Origin: Trematomus loennbergii
Taxonomy: Eukaryota; Chordata; Actinopteri; Perciformes; Nototheniidae
DNA length: 64,000 nt
NCBI GenBank assembly: GCA_012861695.1
Contig: JAAOOA010000353.1
Location: 1 to 64,000 of the forward strand
Reading direction: 5' to 3'
Below are positions 1 through 11,948 of this stretch, piece by piece (position 1 is the stretch's first letter; every line of letters starts with the position of its first letter). Made by a program: the position numbers and the translations under genes. Under the pieces are notes generated by a model. The model was not told the DNA's origin. It saw only the letters and a program-made list of their open reading frames with translations, and searched no databases.

Positions 1-418
1 TTTGCCCCTTTGGATCGGAGGGAACGCAGGGATGTGTGTGGGACGTCTGGTTTTGAGTCTTGTTCTGGGGAAACTGACAGAACCTGATGGTTGTTGTTGG
101 TTGAAGCTGCTGGTGTTGGATTGTCGTCGTGGGGAAACTTGCTTGAAGTTTTCAGGGGTTTTGAGACATCTGGGGAAGACTCGGAAGGAATGTTAACAAT
201 CGTAGGCTGGCCATGAAAAACCACAGGACTCTGCTTGGATCCAAAGTCATCCAGTTTTTCCTTTAGACTGCGTATTATCTCTTCTTGGTCATAAAGTTTG
301 TACTCCAGGTCACAGATTTTCCTCTGAAGCTCATCAGTCTGTTTTTTCCCGTTGTCATCTTCTTCTGTTTGTGGCACCTTGGTGTGTTGCTTACGTAGAA
401 AGCAGTTGTTGTCCCCCA
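1..418 (-). CDS. Receptor cytoplasmic coiled-coil tail exon (partial)
   Basis: Internal exon on the minus strand, cut by the window edge. An acceptor (ACACAG) precedes it at 419-420, and its phase joins the transmembrane exon at 902-1018 (G plus TG gives Val). The frame starts VGDNNCFLRKQHTKV. It continues through a charged segment with heptad character (DELQRKICDLEYKLYDQEEI, then IRSLKEKLDDF), then a Ser/Pro/Asn-rich tail. No enzyme motif is visible. It is the cytoplasmic part of a type I membrane protein whose ectodomain exons are not in the window. A shortened copy lies at 59363-59739 on the same strand. I do not recognise the family; the setting suggests a fish Ig-type receptor (inference). 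Confidence 0.55.
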
Positions 419-901
419 CTGTGTAAAAGCACAACAAAATGTCCTTCAAATATCAATACTGACATACAGTTTCCAACTGAAAATAAATACAATATGAAAA
501 CGATTCCTGGTATGCTGTATTAATCTACCGTTACTGCCATTTGAATTAAACTTAACACCAGTGTTTCGTTCTCATTAAAAGCTGTTAATCAATACTTTTA
601 TTTGGTGGAAAGGCTTTTATTGTCAATCAGATGCAATCTGGGAATCTTAAGGAGTTAAAACATGGTCAATTTTCAATGGAATCGTTGAAATCCATGCAAA
701 TCTGCACATCTGACCAACAAGCCGTATTAACAGTGCTGAAGGGAGAGAACTGTATTACTTGATGTTGTCCTCAAAGCCTCTCTAATGCCACTTGGAACAA
801 ATAACCATATGAACAGAAAACAATAAAGGGGGAACTTTGGGATTTTGCAGAGGCAGACAATCAAAAGTTGTCCTGTTAATAAAATAGTGCTTCTAACTTA
901 C
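419..901 (-). other. Intron between transmembrane and tail exons
   Basis: This noncoding stretch has consensus splice sites at both ends. The homologous stretch is missing from the copy near 59750, where sequence matching about 412 is joined directly to sequence matching about 850. Confidence 0.45.
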
Positions 902-1018
902 CAGAGATGACACCGGTCTTGTATAGGAGGGCAAATATAACACATAAAATGATATGTTCTATAACAGTAATGATGATGATGATGATGATGATTAGAGTAC
1001 AGGACGTCTTGAATTCAT
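902..1018 (-). CDS. Transmembrane exon of the left-edge receptor
   Basis: A 117-bp exon with a TTTCAG acceptor at 1019-1024 and a GTAAGT donor just below 902. It reads DEFKTSCTL, then a run of eight isoleucines, then TVIEHIILCVIFALLYKTGVIS. This is a single hydrophobic helix followed by a basic residue, as expected for a membrane anchor. The isoleucine run is encoded by an ATC trinucleotide repeat (GAT on the plus strand, about 970-992), so helix length depends on a microsatellite. The phase matches the tail exon at 1-418. Upstream ectodomain exons are not visible; 1073 onward is transposon. Confidence 0.55.
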
Positions 1019-1278
1019 CTGAAATGAAAATAAAAAGGTATATTATATGATGCCAAATTAGACACTTTAGACCAGGGGTACTCAAATACAAATCTTAAAG
1101 GTCCAAAAAATGTTTCAATAAGACAAAGGTCCGTTTATTACGGTTTCAAACTTTTAAACAATTGCAACAAGATTCTTAACACGAGGTTGCAAAAACAAAA
1201 ATAATCTGTATGCAGCAGTTTTCATTGTTATTGTGTCTGTGCTTGATCCCTCAGAGTCGCAGTGTAAGAGCTGCACAG

Positions 1279-1640
1279 TTATGAATAAAGGCAGCTGCAC
1301 CCTCTTTCATTCAGCATTCCCATTATTGCTTTATAAATGTCTTGCCCCCTTGTGTGTCCACTGAGGTTCGTCAGGCCCAACACATCTTCAACAAACTCCC
1401 CCTTTGCCTCATCATAAAAACTCACAAACACCAGCAACTGAGCATTGTCAGTGGTGTCAGTGGACTCATCCACAGCTAAGGAAATGCACTGTGCATTTTT
1501 TATTCCATCACAAAGCTGATTCATCAAATCACCAGCCAGTATTTATGTTCTTCTGGTTGCTGTGGAATCTGAGAGGGGGATTTGCTTGATTTGACCTGTT
1601 ATTTCCTCTTTTGTTTGCCTTCAAACATGGTCTCCATCAC
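1279..1640 (-). pseudogene. hAT transposase fragment
   Basis: The minus-strand frame reads DGIKNAQCISLAVDESTDTT, followed after a short gap by FVSFYD and LGLTNLSGHTRGQDIYKAI. The 'LAVDESTDxTDNAQLL' block is typical of hAT transposases of the Charlie / GTF2IRD2-like type. Upstream on the same strand the related frame (KEEITGQIKQIPLSDSTATRRT) contains a TAA stop and a frameshift near 1620, so the gene is dead. The catalytic DDE set and the zinc finger are not complete here. Confidence 0.6.
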
Positions 1641-2315
1641 TTCAGTCATGCATTCTTTTATACTTCAGTTATTATCCAGTGGAATGCCCTACTGGCCTAG
1701 TTAAATCAAAGTGGTTACTTTTTTTTGGCTGGGCAGTGTAGTTTTACACACCGTCTTATTTGACTTTCTCAGGACTTAAAACTGTTTTTTGGGGGCAGAC
1801 CCCCACAAAGAAAAAAATATTTACACACGTAAGGTCATCATCTTAACAGTGTTGTATGCTCATCCGTGAGCAGAGCATCAAGTTGACATGTCTATTACAG
1901 CTGAATGCGGCGATTACCATTTGTTCAGCAAAACGCCTCACAAAATTAAGATCACAGCTTTAGTGCGTTTTGATTCAATGCTGAGTACAGCCAAACTTGA
2001 CAGTCTCTTCTCTGTCATTGTAGACCGCAAATACCTCATTCCTTCAGTACTTGGGTCAATCATATTTCCACGCTCGCGCCAGGGCCGGGGGAGGGGTTAC
2101 AAGACGTGCATCTTGTGCTGCATTCACTTGCACTCGGACATTAGAGACTTTCTCTCATAAATGTCAGATGAGCCACAACTTTTCTTTCAAAACAAAGCTG
2201 CCAACTGGGGTGGCAGCTGGGTTAAACTAGGCTACTAGCTACAGTACAGATGCAACTAGATGAGCTGTTAACTCTCGCTCTGACTTTATTTTTTTTTAAA
2301 CTCTCGCTCTGACCT

Positions 2316-2709
2316 AGGGTGTTTCTCAATCGCGAGTACGCTTGCTTGGTAGCACATGTCTGCCGAGCATCTTGCTTCAGAAGCGAGGCAAGAATACTTC
2401 CTGGCATTCGGAAAACAAAGAGTGGAACAGGCTAGCAAGTGTGCAGGTGTGCGTCATATGAGAGGCCCCGCCTTACATTTTCCGTCACAGATTTGGGGAA
2501 ATTGGTCCGTGCGCAAAGCATTGTGGGGATTTTAAGACCGCGGAGTCTACTCATGTGCAGCCTCGATATTTCTCCAAACGGAGTACGCCGGGCTCGGTAG
2601 ATTTCCAAGTATGCTGGAGATTGGAACAGTACTTCGGCGGCACTCGATGACGTAGTATGCTTGAAATAGTGGCTCTGAAGCAGCTTTACTCGCGATTGAG
2701 AAACACCCT
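2316..2709. mobile_element. TIR element (MITE), AGGGTGTTTCTCAATCGCGA ends
   Basis: AGGGTGTTTCTCAATCGCGAGTA at the left matches the reverse complement of TACTCGCGATTGAGAAACACCCT at the right. The 394-bp interior has no convincing coding sequence; short open frames here are incidental. The target duplication is not clear. Confidence 0.6.
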
Positions 2710-3025
2710 CAGACAGGTTGAAAGAGACGACACGACACACGCATTTTTCCCACCCGCATTCCGCAAGACCCGCCCTACTGTGCCTCTGATTCGCAGACTG
2801 TTGGTGGGGGAAAAAACGCTGACGGGATGCTGAATGTGATTGGACCAAAGCGTTGACAGACACACACAGACAGTGTGGAACAGTCTGACATGCAGAGCGC
2901 TGTATGCAGTGGACATAGCGGAGAATTTTGACTCGTTGCGTTGTGGCGATGTCTCGCAGATAACACAGATAATACAGATAATACATATGAAAAGTATAAT
3001 TTGCTCAGAGTCCAGAGACAGTTGT

Positions 3026-3060
3026 GGTTCGGTCCGGATCCGGACCGGAGTCCGGACTTT
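3026..3060. repeat. GC-rich palindrome
   Basis: GGTCCGGATCCGGACC is a perfect 16-bp palindrome. It is followed at once by CGGAGTCCGGAC, a second partial palindrome. It lies near the proposed right end of the hAT remnant and may be subterminal transposon sequence. Confidence 0.5.
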
Positions 3061-3298
3061 GAGGATGCCTGGTCTAGGGGGTACAACTCTCAACATCCAC
3101 ATGAGAAAATCTGGGGGGGGTGGCTCTTGTGATATAAAGGTATACAACTATTATATAAAAACATAAGAAATGTAACGTGAACATTGAAGTATTAATACTA
3201 TATTAATGATTAACGATTGCACAGTTTAAAACGGTTTGGCTGCTGATGCCATAATATTACCCTTTGCCCAAACAGTCAATTAACAGACCATACCTTGA

Positions 3299-4469
3299 AG
3301 GGGAACTATCATGCAAAATGCATTTTTTTATGTATTTTAAACATAAATATGTGTCCCCGGTGTGTCAGGGAACTCACAAAGTGTCAGAAAACAAAACCCT
3401 CTCTCTTTTCCTCCGTACCCAAATCTCTAAAAACGGGGGTACAACGGAGCTGATCCAGATTTGCGTCTATGACGTAATGACGTAATGACGTATCGGAAAT
3501 GCCGATCCACGGCACTATCAGAAATATTGCTATCAGAAACAATGCCAGACTGTTTTGGACGTAATATGGTCTGTGTTTACATTAGCATCGCTAACACTCA
3601 GAGCTAACCTGTACTGGAGAGAGCATGTGTAAGGAAATAAAAAAAGGAACTTTGGTGCTCCATACTGTTTCAGAAATAATCCTTGATGTGGTTTGGAACA
3701 TGATATAGCATTTAATCCCGGCAGCATTTAGCTGAGTATCTCGTAGAATTCTGAGCAGGCACAAGCTCCCCCTCTCTTTTTTTTGTTTCAAGCTAAGGAC
3801 CCCGAATCAGCAGTTCTCTAACAGGGCTGGAATAGAGGGATATGAGGTATGTCTAAAATGCATGATCTATTTGGTATTTTTAGCAAAACCTGTTGTGAAT
3901 AATTCTATATACATGTTTACCTTTTGCCCTCTGACGCAGATGCTCCAACCTTGAGCAGCCGTTATCTCCCTTAAGGAGGGGCTGCCCAAGCATTTTGTTA
4001 TTGTTACCAGTTTATGACCGGGCAACTCTCGGTCAGAGATAGTTATTGTTGTGGGACACTTGGAACACATCCTTCTCGGGGTGTAGATGACCCCGAGCCA
4101 TAAGCGACAACACATGTGATTCAGTGTCCTCAGCTGTTTATTCTAACTAGTGAAGAATGTTGATTACCCTTAGCGAAAGTAGTTAAAACATCATACGAGA
4201 GGAAGGTTTCTTCAGAATTGATTGTGGCATCTCAACCGTGTGGTCAAACCGTGGCCTGTGATATGTCTTGTGAATTCTCTGGCCGAAGCTCCAAATAAAC
4301 CCTCAGTGTTTGCCATCAAAGCTCCAGCTCTCCTCGTGTCTCTTTGAGTCCTGTCTCCAATTGCTTCAGAAGTTTCCCCCAAAAACCCATCATAGACATG
4401 TTTTTTATATATTTTTATATATGTGAGACCCATAATATATATGCCTAAAAATAGCATAATAGGAGACCT
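3299..4469. mobile_element. piggyBac-like MITE split by a solo LTR
   Basis: The left end (AGGGGAACTATCATGCAAAATGC) follows TTGA, a likely mutated TTAA. The right end (AGCATAATAGGAGACC) abuts TTAA at 4470-4473. The same family is intact at 14554-15037, 15042-15741 and 33575-34061, each flanked by TTAA. The body is interrupted at 3891-4382 by a solo LTR. No transposase is encoded. Confidence 0.6.
3891..4382 (+). mobile_element. Solo LTR nested in the piggyBac-like MITE
   Basis: It starts TGTTGTGAATAATTC and ends at TTTCCCCCACA (seen intact in the downstream tandem copies; slightly altered here). AATAAA near 4295 fits an LTR polyadenylation signal, followed by a short U5-like region. The flanking AAACC on both sides is a 5-bp target duplication inside the MITE. 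No internal retroelement genes adjoin it. Confidence 0.6.
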
Positions 4470-7400
4470 TTAAAGCAGGTCAGAGGAAAGAGATTGGGGA
4501 TAAACCTCACAGTCCTTTTCTCATGACAGCTAATTATTACAGAAAACACTCCTGGGGCATCTTCAACACCAACTCCCTCCAGGTGCAGCCTCTCCCTCAG
4601 GTTTATCAGGGCCTGCACAAAAGAGAAAAGCTGCTGCGGTTTCTCTTTTCTTCTCTGTTCCAGGATGTCGGCATGTGACCAGTACTACTAGTTTACCAAT
4701 TTAGTGTTAGTTTCTTTTGAATTGCCCAGTAATCCTTCGTTATCTTTGGTTTCGTCAGTTTCATATTCTTCTTGTAGCTTATAAGGCAACACTACATCTG
4801 AAATAAGAATAGAACACATGTGTTACTTTAATCTTGTCATGGTTATGGGTTTATGTTGCTATTTTTCACTTTTATTTTGAAAAGTGTTCACCCCCCATGT
4901 TATGTCTGTTACTTCCTGTCTTGTCTAGTTTTACTTCCTGTCTTTAGTTTCCCTCCTGTGCCTGATTGTCTTATTGTGCCCACCTGCTGCCCCTGTGTTT
5001 CACCTCCCCTCCCCAGCTGTGTCTTGTCTTGAGATTACCCTTTTGTGTATTTAGTCCTGTCTTCCCTTGATGTCGATGTTACCTGCCTGTTTTTGTTCAG
5101 AATGCGTCACCCCACAGAAACTGGCTGGAAAGCGGCACTAAGCGCATGCCTGTTACCATCTCACTGTAGGTCACCAATGTAATGTTTGTAGATCCCTTTA
5201 TTACATTTATCCTCGCCATCCATAGTCTCTAAATAACTTATTTCACGTATATATGATATTTAGGCTCGCTGGTCTCGTCATACATCGGCAATGAAAAAAG
5301 CACCAGGGGAGGCAGCCATAACCTCTGCCGCACTGAAGGGGGCGCACGTGAGCCCACAGGTTCTTGTTGCTACTGTTATTCTACGCAGAGACTGTAGAGC
5401 AAACAACAAACTAGACTTTTGAAACTAGAGGAAGATAAGGAGGACTTTTACAAAAAAGTAATAGAGATTGTTGTCCAGAAGGATAGCATGGACTTCATCT
5501 TCAAGTCAAGGTAAGACCACATTTGTAATGAAAATGGGATCTTACTAAGAAAGAACAATCCAATATTTAGATTTTGGGTATCCTTTTGTTGAACGGTCTG
5601 TTTAAAATGAATCGAAGCATCAGACTAAAAAAGCTTTTGAAAATAACCGAATATTTCAGAATTGAATTGATTGTGGCATCTCAACCGTGTGGTCAAACCG
5701 TGGCCTGTGATATGTCTTGTGAATTCTCTGGCCGAAGCTCCAAATAAACCCTCAGTGTTTGCCATCAAAGCTCCAGCTCTCCTCGTGTCTCTTTGAGTCC
5801 TGTCTCCAATTGCTTCAGAAGTTTCCCCACAAAACCCATCATAGACATGTTTTTTATATATTTTTATATATGTGAGACCCATAATATATATGCCTAAAAA
5901 TAGCATAATAGGAGACCTTTAAAGCAGGTCAGAGGAAAGAGATTGGGGATAAACCTCACAGTCCTTTTCTCATGACAGCTAATTATTACAGAAAACACTC
6001 CTGGGGCATCTTCAACACCAACTCCCTCCAGGTGCAGCCTCTCCCTCAGGTTTATCAGGGCCTGCACAAAAGAGAAAAGCTGCTGCGGTTTCTCTTTTCT
6101 TCTCTGTTCCAGGATGTCGGCATGTGACCAGTACTACTAGTTTACCAATTTAGTGTTAGTTTTTTTGAATTGCCCAGTAATCCTTCGTTATCTTTGGTTT
6201 CGTCAGTTTCATATTCTTCTTGTAGCTTATAAGGCAACACTACATCTGAAATAAGAATAGAACACATGTGTTACTTTAATCTTGTCATGGTTATGGGTTT
6301 ATGTTGCTATTTTTCACTTTTATTTTGAAAAGTGTTCACCCCCCATGTTATGTCTGTTACTTCCTGTCTTGTCTAGTTTTACTTCCTGTCTTTAGTTTCC
6401 CTCCTGTGCCTGATTGTCTTATTGTGCCCACCTGCTGCCCCTGTGTTTCACCTCCCCTCCCCAGCTGTGTCTTGTCTTGAGATTACCCTTTTGTGTATTT
6501 AGTCCTGTCTTCCCTTGATGTCGATGTTACCTGCCTGTTTTTGTTCAGAATGCGTCACCCCACAGAAACTGGCTGGAAAGCGGCACTAAGCGCATGCCTG
6601 TTACCATCTCACTGTAGGTCACCAATGTAATGTTTGTAGATCCCTTTATTACATTTATCCTCGCCATCCATAGTCTCTAAATAACTTATTTCACGTATAT
6701 ATGATATTTAGGCTCGCTGGTCTCGTCATACATCGGCAATGAAAAAAGCACCAGGGGAGGCAGCCATAACCTCTGCCGCACTGAAGGGGGCGCACGTGAG
6801 CCCACAGGTTCTTGTTGCTACTGTTATTCTACGCAGAGACTGTAGAGCAAACAACAAACTAGACTTTTGAAACTAGAGGAAGATAAGGAGGACTTTTACA
6901 AAAAAGTAATAGAGATTGTTGTCCAGAAGGATAGCATGGACTTCATCTTCAAGTCAAGGTAAGACCACATTTGTAATGAAAATGGGATCTTACTAAGAAA
7001 GAACAATCCAATATTTAGATTTTGGGTATCCTTTTGTTGAACGGTCTGTTTAAAATGAATCGAAGCATCAGACTAAAAAAGCTTTTGAAAATAACCGAAT
7101 ATTTCAGAATTGAATTGATTGTGGCATCTCAACCGTGTGGTCAAACCGTGGCCTGTGATATGTCTTGTGAATTCTCTGGCCGAAGCTCCAAATAAACCCT
7201 CAGTGTTTGCCATCAAAGCTCCAGCTCTCCTCGTGTCTCTTTGAGTCCTGTCTCCAATTGCTTCAGAAGTTTCCCCCACAAAACCCATCATAGACATGTT
7301 TTTTATATATTTTTATATATGTGAGACCCATAATATATATGCCTAAAAATAGCATAATAGGAGACCTTTAAAGCAGGTCAGAGGAAAGAGATTGGGGATA

Positions 7401-9998
7401 AACCTCACAGTCCTTTTCTCATGACAGCTAATTATTACAGAAAACACTCCTGGGGCATCTTCAACACCAACTCCCTCCAGGTGCAGCCTCTCCCTCAGGT
7501 TTATCAGGGCCTGCACAAAAGAGAAAAGCTGCTGCGGTTTCTCTTTTCTTCTCTGTTCCAGGATGTCGGCATGTGACCAGTACTACTAGTTTACCAATTT
7601 AGTGTTAGTTTCTTTTGAATTGCCCAGTAATCCTTCGTTATCTTTGGTTTCGTCAGTTTCATATTCTTCTTGTAGCTTATAAGGCAACACTACATCTGAA
7701 ATAAGAATAGAACACATGTGTTACTTTAATCTTGTCATGGTTATGGGTTTATGTTGCTATTTTTCACTTTTATTTTGAAAAGTGTTCACCCCCCATGTTA
7801 TGTCTGTTACTTCCTGTCTTGTCTAGTTTTACTTCCTGTCTTTAGTTTCCCTCCTGTGCCTGATTGTCTTATTGTGCCCACCTGCTGCCCCTGTGTTTCA
7901 CCTCCCCTCCCCAGCTGTGTCTTGTCTTGAGATTACCCTTTTGTGTATTTAGTCCTGTCTTCCCTTGATGTCGATGTTACCTGCCTGTTTTTGTTCAGAA
8001 TGCGTCACCCCACAGAAACTGGCTGGAAAGCGGCACTAAGCGCATGCCTGTTACCATCTCACTGTAGGTCACCAATGTAATGTTTGTAGATCCCTTTATT
8101 ACATTTATCCTCGCCATCCATAGTCTCTAAATAACTTATTTCACGTATATATGATATTTAGGCTCGCTGGTCTCGTCATACATCGGCAATGAAAAAAGCA
8201 CCAGGGGAGGCAGCCATAACCTCTGCCGCACTGAAGGGGCGCACGTGAGCCCACAGGTTCTTGTTGCTACTGTTATTCTACGCAGAGACTGTAGAGCAAA
8301 CAACAAACTAGACTTTTGAAACTAGAGGAAGATAAGGAGGACTTTTACAAAAAAGTAATAGAGATTGTTGTCCAGAAGGATAGCATGGACTTCATCTTCA
8401 AGTCAAGGTAAGACCACATTTGTAATGAAAATGGGATCTTACTAAGAAAGAACAATCCAATATTTAGATTTTGGGTATCCTTTTGTTGAACGGTCTGTTT
8501 AAAATGAATCGAAGCATCAGACTAAAAAAGCTTTTGAAAATAACCGAATATTTCAGAATTGAATTGATTGTGGCATCTCAACCGTGTGGTCAAACCGTGG
8601 CCTGTGATATGTCTTGTGAATTCTCTGGCCGAAGCTCCAAATAAACCCTCAGTGTTTGCCATCAAAGCTCCAGCTCTCCTCGTGTCTCTTTGAGTCCTGT
8701 CTCCAATTGCTTCAGAAGTTTCCCCCACAAAACCCATCATAGACATGTTTTTTATATATTTTTTATATGTGAGACCCATAATATATATGCCTAAAAATAG
8801 CATAATAGGAGACCTTTAAAGCAGGTCAGAGGAAAGAGATTGGGGATAAACCTCACAGTCCTTTTCTCATGACAGCTAATTATTACAGAAAACACTCCTG
8901 GGGCATCTTCAACACCAACTCCCTCCAGGTGCAGCCTCTCCCTCAGGTTTATCAGGGCCTGCACAAAAGAGAAAAGCTGCTGCGGTTTCTCTTTTCTTCT
9001 CTGTTCCAGGATGTCGGCATGTGACCAGTACTACTAGTTTACCAATTTAGTGTTAGTTTCTTTTGAATTGCCCAGTAATCCTTCGTTATCTTTGGTTTCG
9101 TCAGTTTCATATTCTTCTTGTAGCTTATAAGGCAACACTACATCTGAAATAAGAATAGAACACATGTGTTACTTTAATCTTGTCATGGTTATGGGTTTAT
9201 GTTGCTATTTTTCACTTTTATTTTGAAAGTGTTCACCCCCATGTTATGTCTGTTACTTCCTGTCTTGTCTAGTTTTACTTCCTGTCTTTAGTTTCCCTCC
9301 TGTGCCTGATTGTCTTATTGTGCCCACCTGCTGCCCCTGTGTTTCACCTCCCCTCCCCAGCTGTGTCTTGTCTTGAGATTACCCTTTTGTGTATTTAGTC
9401 CTGTCTTCCCTTGATGTCGATGTTACCTGCCTGTTTTTGTTCAGAATGCGTCACCCCACAGAAACTGGCTGGAAAGCGGCACTAAGCGCATGCCTGTTAC
9501 CATCTCACTGTAGGTCACCAATGTAATGTTTGTAGATCCCTTTATTACATTTATCCTCGCCATCCATAGTCTCTAAATAACTTATTTCACGTATATATGA
9601 TATTTAGGCTCGCTGGTCTCATCATACATCGGCAATGAAAAAAGCACCAGGGGAGGCAGCCATAACCTCTGCCGCACTGAAGGGGCGCACGTGAGCCCAC
9701 AGGTTCTTGTTGCTACTGTTATTCTACGCAGAGACTGTAGAGCAAACAACAAACTAGACTTTTGAAACTAGAGGAAGATAAGGAGGACTTTTACAAAAAA
9801 GTAATAGAGATTGTTGTCCAGAAGGATAGCATGGACTTCATCTTCAAGTCAAGGTAAGACCACATTTGTAATGAAAATGGGATCTTACTAAGAAAGAACA
9901 ATCCAATATTTAGATTTTGGGTATCCTTTTGTTGAACGGTCTGTTTAAAATGAATCGAAGCATCAGACTAAAAAAGCTTTTGAAAATAACCGAATATT
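4212..9998 (+). repeat. Four-unit tandem array, ~1448-bp unit
   Basis: Four almost identical units. Matching landmarks recur at intervals of 1448, 1449 and 1446 bp (for example the donor-like TCAAG/GTAAG at 5510, 6958, 8407 and 9853). Unit 1 begins inside the solo LTR (near 4212). Each unit then runs through the LTR end, the right end of the piggyBac-like MITE, a fragment of another LTR family (TGTCATGG start near 4846) and unique-looking sequence. The join between units reads AACCGAATATT/TCAGAATTG. Differences between units are a handful of single-base indels, so the amplification is recent. Open frames antisense to the LTR part are not genes. Confidence 0.9.
5398..5510 (+). CDS. Candidate spliceable exon in tandem unit 1
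   Basis: A 113-bp open stretch between an acceptor-like CTGTAG and a consensus donor (AAG/GTAAGA). It reads SKQQTRLLKLEEDKEDFYKK, then VIEIVVQKDSMDFIFKSR. The composition looks like a real amphipathic protein segment, but I do not recognise it. It repeats with the tandem unit, ending at 6958, 8407 and 9853. An upstream ATG frame (5291-5359, MKKAPGEAAITSA) ends at a CACAG/GTT site and is frameshifted by a missing G in units 3 and 4. No full gene can be built. Confidence 0.2.
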
Positions 9999-10210
9999 GC
10001 GATTAAGGTCAAAATATAATATTTGTAAATCTGACTCAGTGAGTCAGTGCCTCACCAGCCATGAACCTCACCGCACGTCACTGCTATAAAGTATATTCAT
10101 TACTCGTTATTCTCTAATAATAGTTAATTAAAAACTGTATATAATGGCTATTTTGCACATCCCTTTCAAGATTTTCTAAGGTTTATTGACATATCATATA
10201 CACAACTATG

Positions 10211-10405
10211 TTGAAGGAAATCAAGGAGCATGAGGAAGGATCAGGACAAAAAACCTCAGGAACAAACATGCAGCGTGACAGGTAGCATGGACAAGAGCAA
10301 AGAGACTAACAGGTATCATAGACGAGAAAGGACGACAAAACAGACATGGAGCACAGGGGAAGACAAGACTAAATACACAGAAGGGTAATCACAGGACAAG
10401 ACACA
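10211..10405 (-). mobile_element. LTR fragment (same family as 13762-14268)
   Basis: About 190 bp matches 13894-14083 closely, including the shared block coding CPVITLLCI on the minus strand. Both ends are truncated relative to the intact solo LTR. It probably represents the downstream LTR of the fragment whose interior is 10406-11948. Confidence 0.6.
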
Positions 10406-11948
10406 GAGTTCGAGGAGGGGGTCTCGGGTGGACGGCCCGGGGGTAAGGCAGAGTTCAAGAAGGGGCGAAGGCCACAGCGGGCCAACTCAGGGGGCCGGGT
10501 ATGAGGGCGAAGGCAGCGGCTGGGAGAGTTAGGGGGCTGGGCTCGAGCTGGACCGTCAATGGAACAGGACATGGAGTAGGCAGGACCCCCGATGAAACAG
10601 GTGTCGGCTGGACCCCCAACGGCACAGGACATGAAGTTGGCAGGACCCCCAGCGGAACCCCCAACGAAACAGGACATGGAGTTGGCAGGACCCCCTGACG
10701 AAACAGGTGTCGGCTGGACCCCCAATGGAACAGGACATGGGGTTGGCAGAATCCCCGGCAGGACAGCAGTCGGTGGGACCCTCAACGGGACAGGACATGG
10801 TGTTGGCAGAACCCCCAGCAGAACCCCCAATGGAACAAAGCATGGAGTTGGGACATGAGTTGGGACTTGAGTAGGGACTAGAGAAGGGACATGAGAAGGG
10901 ATTTGAGAAGGGACTTGAAAAGGGACTTGAGAGGGGACTCGAGAGGGGACTCGAGAGGGGACTCGAGAGGAGACTCGAGAAGGGACTTGAAAGGGGACTT
11001 GAGAGGGGACTCGAGAGGGGACTCAAAAAGGGACTAGAGAAGGGACTTGAAAAGGGACTTGAGAAGGGACTTGAATGGGGACTTGAGAGGGGACTTGAGA
11101 GGGCCGGACCGCCAACATTAGACGGGGAGCTGGAGTCGGTCGGAACACCGACAGGACACGGGGGGCTGGCGTCGGCCGGAGAGCCAGTACTAGAGCCGAA
11201 ACTGGAGCCGGGAACATGGCTGCTGGGGCCGGTACCATGGCTGCTGGGGCCAGAACTGGGGCCAGAACCATGGCTGCTGGGGCCAGAACTGGGTCCGGAA
11301 ACAATGGCTGCTGGGGCCAGAACTGGGGCCAGAACCATGGCTGCTGGGGCCAGAACTGGGTCCGGAAACAATGGCTGCTGGGGCCAGAACTGGGGCCAGA
11401 ACCATGACTGCTGGGGCCAGAACTGGGGCCAGAACCATGGCTGCTGGGGCCAGAACTGGGGCCAGAACCATGACTGCTGGGGCCAGAACTGGGGCCAGAA
11501 CCATGGCTGCAGGGGCCAGAACTGGGTCCGGAAACAATGGCTGATGGGGCCAGAACTGGGTCCGGAAACAATGGCTGATGGGGCCAGAACTGGGGCTGGA
11601 ACCATGGTTGCTGGGTCCAGAACTGGGGCTGGGACCAAGGCTGCTTGGGCTTGGGCCGGTTGCTAGGGTGCTGGGGCCGTAGCCGAAAGCTTGGCTGCTG
11701 GGGCACGGGGTTTGAGGCAGGCTTGCAGGCTGTCTGGGGAAGTCACAAATGTCCTCAACATTTCTGGCAGTGAGCTTCCCAGCCAGGGCTTATCTGCCAA
11801 TTCCCGGCGTGCATGTGAAAGAGCAGCGTCCTGAGCCTCTTTACAAGGAGCCCTCCTCCACACTCCAAAAATACACAAAATATTGTACAAAAGCTCATCA
11901 AGAGCATCCTCAAAAATTACCGCTGGGTCCATACTTGGTCTGTTCATA
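10406..11948 (-). mobile_element. Internal region of LTR element with Pro-rich frame
   Basis: A minus-strand frame begins just inside an LTR end at 11949 (CCAACCCTGACA, then GTATGAACAGACC). It opens MNRPSMDPAVIFEDALDELL and continues with ALSHARRELADKPWLGSSLP. It then enters three blocks of tandem repeats: a 33-39-bp unit giving PAAMVLAPVLA-like repeats (11210-11600), a 12-bp GGGGACTCGAGA unit (10880-11100), and a ~39-bp unit (10560-10850). The frame switches among readings within the repeats. There is no protease, reverse transcriptase or integrase, so it is at best a gag-like part of a non-autonomous element. The gag assignment is inference. Confidence 0.4.

Larger units (their letters stand above)
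1073..3073 (-). mobile_element. hAT (Charlie-type) transposon remnant
   Basis: The left end, CAGGGGTACTCAAAT, resembles hAT terminal sequences. The proposed right end near 3073 (TTGAGGATGCCTGG) is weaker, and no clean 8-bp target duplication was found. The interior carries a decayed transposase frame on the minus strand (1279-1640), a second short plus-strand frame (1888-2160), and a separate TIR element (2316-2709). Boundaries are approximate. Confidence 0.45.

Noticed and set aside
2432..3147. Overlapping minus-strand frames up to 184 residues
   Set aside because: They cross a TIR element and hAT remnant, with no domain and no splice context.
4212..4457. Conserved minus-strand protein repeated four times (also at 5625, 7073, 8522)
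   Set aside because: Antisense of the LTR 3' half and MITE end inside the tandem unit; conservation reflects recent duplication, not selection.
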